A stretch of 23,415 nt of DNA from Actinomycetes bacterium (GTDB taxonomy: Bacteria > Actinomycetota > Actinomycetes > Mycobacteriales > Mycobacteriaceae), in the NCBI GenBank assembly GCA_023404955.1, contig JAEXZY010000032.1, positions 1-23,415 of the forward strand. The letters run 5' to 3'. The notes under the pieces were generated by a model. It was not told where the DNA came from. It made no database searches and saw only the letters and a list, made by a program, of their open reading frames with translations. A program made the position numbers and the translations under genes. Positions within the stretch are counted from its first letter, which is position 1. Each line of letters starts with the position of its first letter. Positions 21,801-23,415 of the stretch are shown piece by piece.

Positions 21801-21874
21801 TGGAGCCGATGACGGGAATCGAACCCGCGTACCTAGCTTGGGAAGCTAGTGTTCTGCCATTGAACTACATCGGC
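21801..21874 (-). tRNA. tRNA-Gly (CCC anticodon)
   Basis: A complete 74-nt cloverleaf with encoded CCA. The acceptor stem is GCCGATG/CATCGGC, the D-stem GTTC/GAAC, the anticodon stem CTAGC/GCTAG with loop TTCCCAA (CCC at 34-36), and the T-stem GCGGG/CCCGT with loop TTCGATT. The discriminator base is T. The last 31 bases match both att copies. It is the target gene for both elements and has been kept intact by their integration. Confidence 0.95.
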
Positions 21875-22037
21875 GCGCGAGGTCTACTCGCGATCGACAG
21901 CCTAGCAAACCCGGGCCTCGATGACGGTGACCGGCCGCGATGTCGCGGCTATCCTCGCGACCAGGCTCGCGGATGCACCCGCGGCACGCTGACTGATACA
22001 TACAAGTACGGCAGTCATACGACCGGGGAGACCACAC

Positions 22038-22808
22038 ATGGAGTACCGCAACCGCACAGCGTTGATCACGGGGGCGAGCGAAGGTATCGGCGAGCAGTTC
22101 GCCCGCGCACTCGCGTCGCGTGGTGCCGACCTGATCCTGGTCGCTCGCAGCGAGGACAAGCTGGTCGCACTCGCCGACGAGTTGGCGTCGCGACACGGCG
22201 TCCGCGCCGAGGTCATCCCCGCCGACCTTTCGATACCGGGCGCAGCCGACAAGGTGGTCGCCGAAGCCGATAGTCGTGGACTGCGCGTCGACGTACTGGT
22301 CAACAACGCGGGCTTCGGCACGTTCGGATACCTCGCCGACGCCGATCCGTCGCGCATCCGCGACGAGGTACAGCTCAACGTCGGCACACTCACCGACTTC
22401 ACCACGACCTACCTCAAGCGCATGGCCGACGCGGGTACAGGTGCGATCGTGAATATCGCCAGTAATGCTGCGTTCCAACCGGTTCCGAGTATGGCGGTGT
22501 ACGCGGCCACCAAGGCGTACGTGCTGTCGCTGAGCGAGGCGCTGTGGTCGGAGGGCAAGCGAAAGGGAGTCCGTGTGCTGGCGGTCTGTCCCGGAGCCAC
22601 CGACACCGAGTTCTTCGACGTTGCGGGTGACGGCTCGGCGATGAAGTCGCGACGCACGACCAAGCAGGTTGTCGACACCGCGTTCAAGGCGCTCGATGCC
22701 GGCAAGCCGAGCGTCGTCGACGGTCTCGTCAATCGCATCGGCGCGTACGGTGCACGCTTTGCTCCGCGTCGGCTTGTGCTGGCTATCGCCGAGCGCACTG
22801 TGAGCTGA
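22038..22808 (+). CDS. Short-chain dehydrogenase/reductase
   Basis: A 256-residue classical SDR. The cofactor motif TGASEGIG is at 11-18, NNAG at 89-92, and the catalytic Ser142 with Y155-AATK159 gives the YxxxK signature. The loop after the first strand (VARSED) contains an Arg, so NADP(H) is likely. The substrate is unknown; in mycobacteria such enzymes often act on lipids or alcohols. The ATG has GGGGAG seven bases upstream. It is the first host gene after the tRNA and is not part of the elements. Confidence 0.9.
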   Translation: MEYRNRTALITGASEGIGEQFARALASRGADLILVARSEDKLVALADELASRHGVRAEVIPADLSIPGAADKVVAEADSRGLRVDVLVNNAGFGTFGYLADADPSRIRDEVQLNVGTLTDFTTTYLKRMADAGTGAIVNIASNAAFQPVPSMAVYAATKAYVLSLSEALWSEGKRKGVRVLAVCPGATDTEFFDVAGDGSAMKSRRTTKQVVDTAFKALDAGKPSVVDGLVNRIGAYGARFAPRRLVLAIAERTVS

Positions 22809-22862
22809 GCAAGTAGTCCGTTACTGGCGCCAAACCGCGGCGGACGGAGTAAACCGATTGCC

Positions 22863-23415
22863 ATGCGATCGATTTGGGGAATGCTGGCCGCGGTGTCTGT
22901 TCTCGTCCTCGCGGGCTGCGCCACGGATTCGGGCACCGCGACGACCACCAGCCAGCACAAGTCGAGCGTCTCGGCCGTCACGGTGACGGTAACCTCATCG
23001 GCGCAGACGCCCACGGCGACGGTTACCGCACCGCCGCAGACGCCCACGGCTGCCCCGGTCAACGAGGGCGCCCAGTGCGGCCCGATCGGGGCGACGGCAG
23101 TATTCGCGGACGGCTCGACGGCCTACTGCTCACGTCTCGCGGGTACCGATAACACGGTGTGGTCCAGTGTTCAGGGCGTCGCACCCAATCCGAACCTGCC
23201 TCAAACCACCACTTCAGGGCCGTCGATAGGCGACCAGTGCATCGGGGCGGACGTCGGCCGGACAGCCGTCGACGCCAACGGCAACGCCATCATCTGCACC
23301 AACTATCAGTGGCAACTCAACACAGGGCAGACGCCCGAGCATCGCTGGGCCGACGACCAGCGGGCGTGGTCTGACTGCATCCAGACCAAGACAACTGAGG
23401 AGTGCCGCGCAGAGC
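22863..23415 (+). CDS. Lipoprotein, partial (continues beyond window)
   Basis: The frame is open from ATG 22863 to the end of the window (184 residues seen). The N-terminus is a lipoprotein signal (MRSIWGML...LVLAGC) with the lipobox LAGC at 16-19. A Thr/Ser-rich linker with the repeated unit QTPTA follows, then a Cys-containing extracellular domain (CGPIGATAVFADGSTAYCSR...GDQCIGADVG...IICTN), with two similar Cys-rich segments. This is the usual architecture of mycobacterial surface lipoproteins. The function is unknown. Confidence 0.8.
   Translation, partial: MRSIWGMLAAVSVLVLAGCATDSGTATTTSQHKSSVSAVTVTVTSSAQTPTATVTAPPQTPTAAPVNEGAQCGPIGATAVFADGSTAYCSRLAGTDNTVWSSVQGVAPNPNLPQTTTSGPSIGDQCIGADVGRTAVDANGNAIICTNYQWQLNTGQTPEHRWADDQRAWSDCIQTKTTEECRAE

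Larger units (their letters stand above)
18592..21831. mobile_element. Element B: decayed relative with HEPN cargo
   Basis: About 3.2 kb between the middle att copy and the intact tRNA. It keeps both putative arm-type sites, a serine-recombinase tail, an integrase pseudogene and a two-gene cargo operon. It lacks replication, capsid and packaging genes. The gene order resolvase, integrase, cargo, att is the same as in element A, so it looks like a deletion derivative of a related element. Confidence 0.7.

Overview
The window looks like the chromosome of a high-GC actinobacterium, most likely a rapidly growing Mycobacterium/Mycolicibacterium. The reasons are the secreted Pro/Gly-rich and lipobox proteins, the leaderless starts, SOS-like boxes of the mycobacterial type (TCGAAC-N4-GTTCGA) and codon use strongly biased to G/C at third positions. 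The host left flank (1-5636) carries a secreted Pro/Gly-rich protein, a second small secreted protein, a TetR regulator convergent with it, a PAP2-type membrane phosphatase and a large membrane protein fused to a spermidine-synthase-like methyltransferase fold. The host right flank (from 21801) has an intact tRNA-Gly(CCC), a short-chain dehydrogenase and the start of a lipoprotein.

Between the flanks lie two tandem integrated elements at the 3' end of that tRNA gene. Three direct copies of the tRNA 3' end (5639, 18594, 21801; 31 bp identical in all three) mark the junctions. Element A (about 13 kb, 5637-18637) carries, in order: a minus-strand phage major-capsid-like gene with a small partner; a divergent plus-strand cluster with a winged-HTH protein; a structured RNA/terminator; small phage-type genes; a P4-alpha-like primase-helicase; an iteron origin with mirror-image spacing; a possible small-terminase-like protein; a serine resolvase; a tyrosine integrase; and, next to the right att site, a DNA methyltransferase convergent with a probable restriction endonuclease. 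No portal, large terminase, protease or tail genes are present, so A looks more like a phage satellite that encodes its own capsid protein than a complete prophage.

Element B (about 3.2 kb, 18592-21831) is a decayed relative. It keeps the C-terminal tail of a serine recombinase, a frameshifted integrase that has lost its HxLRH catalytic box, and an intact two-gene operon (DUF5343-like protein plus Swt1-type HEPN protein) in the same int-to-att slot that holds the restriction-modification pair in A. Each element has its own pair of putative arm-type integrase sites. All four have the same geometry, two 7-bp repeats 11 bp apart, but the sequence differs between elements (GGGGTAC in A, GGAGTGT in B).

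Together this suggests a family of tRNA-Gly-targeting satellites with a replication/packaging core, an integration module and an interchangeable defence cargo slot. Control may be linked to the SOS response and to structured leader RNAs. All functional calls are from reading motifs; no database search was possible.
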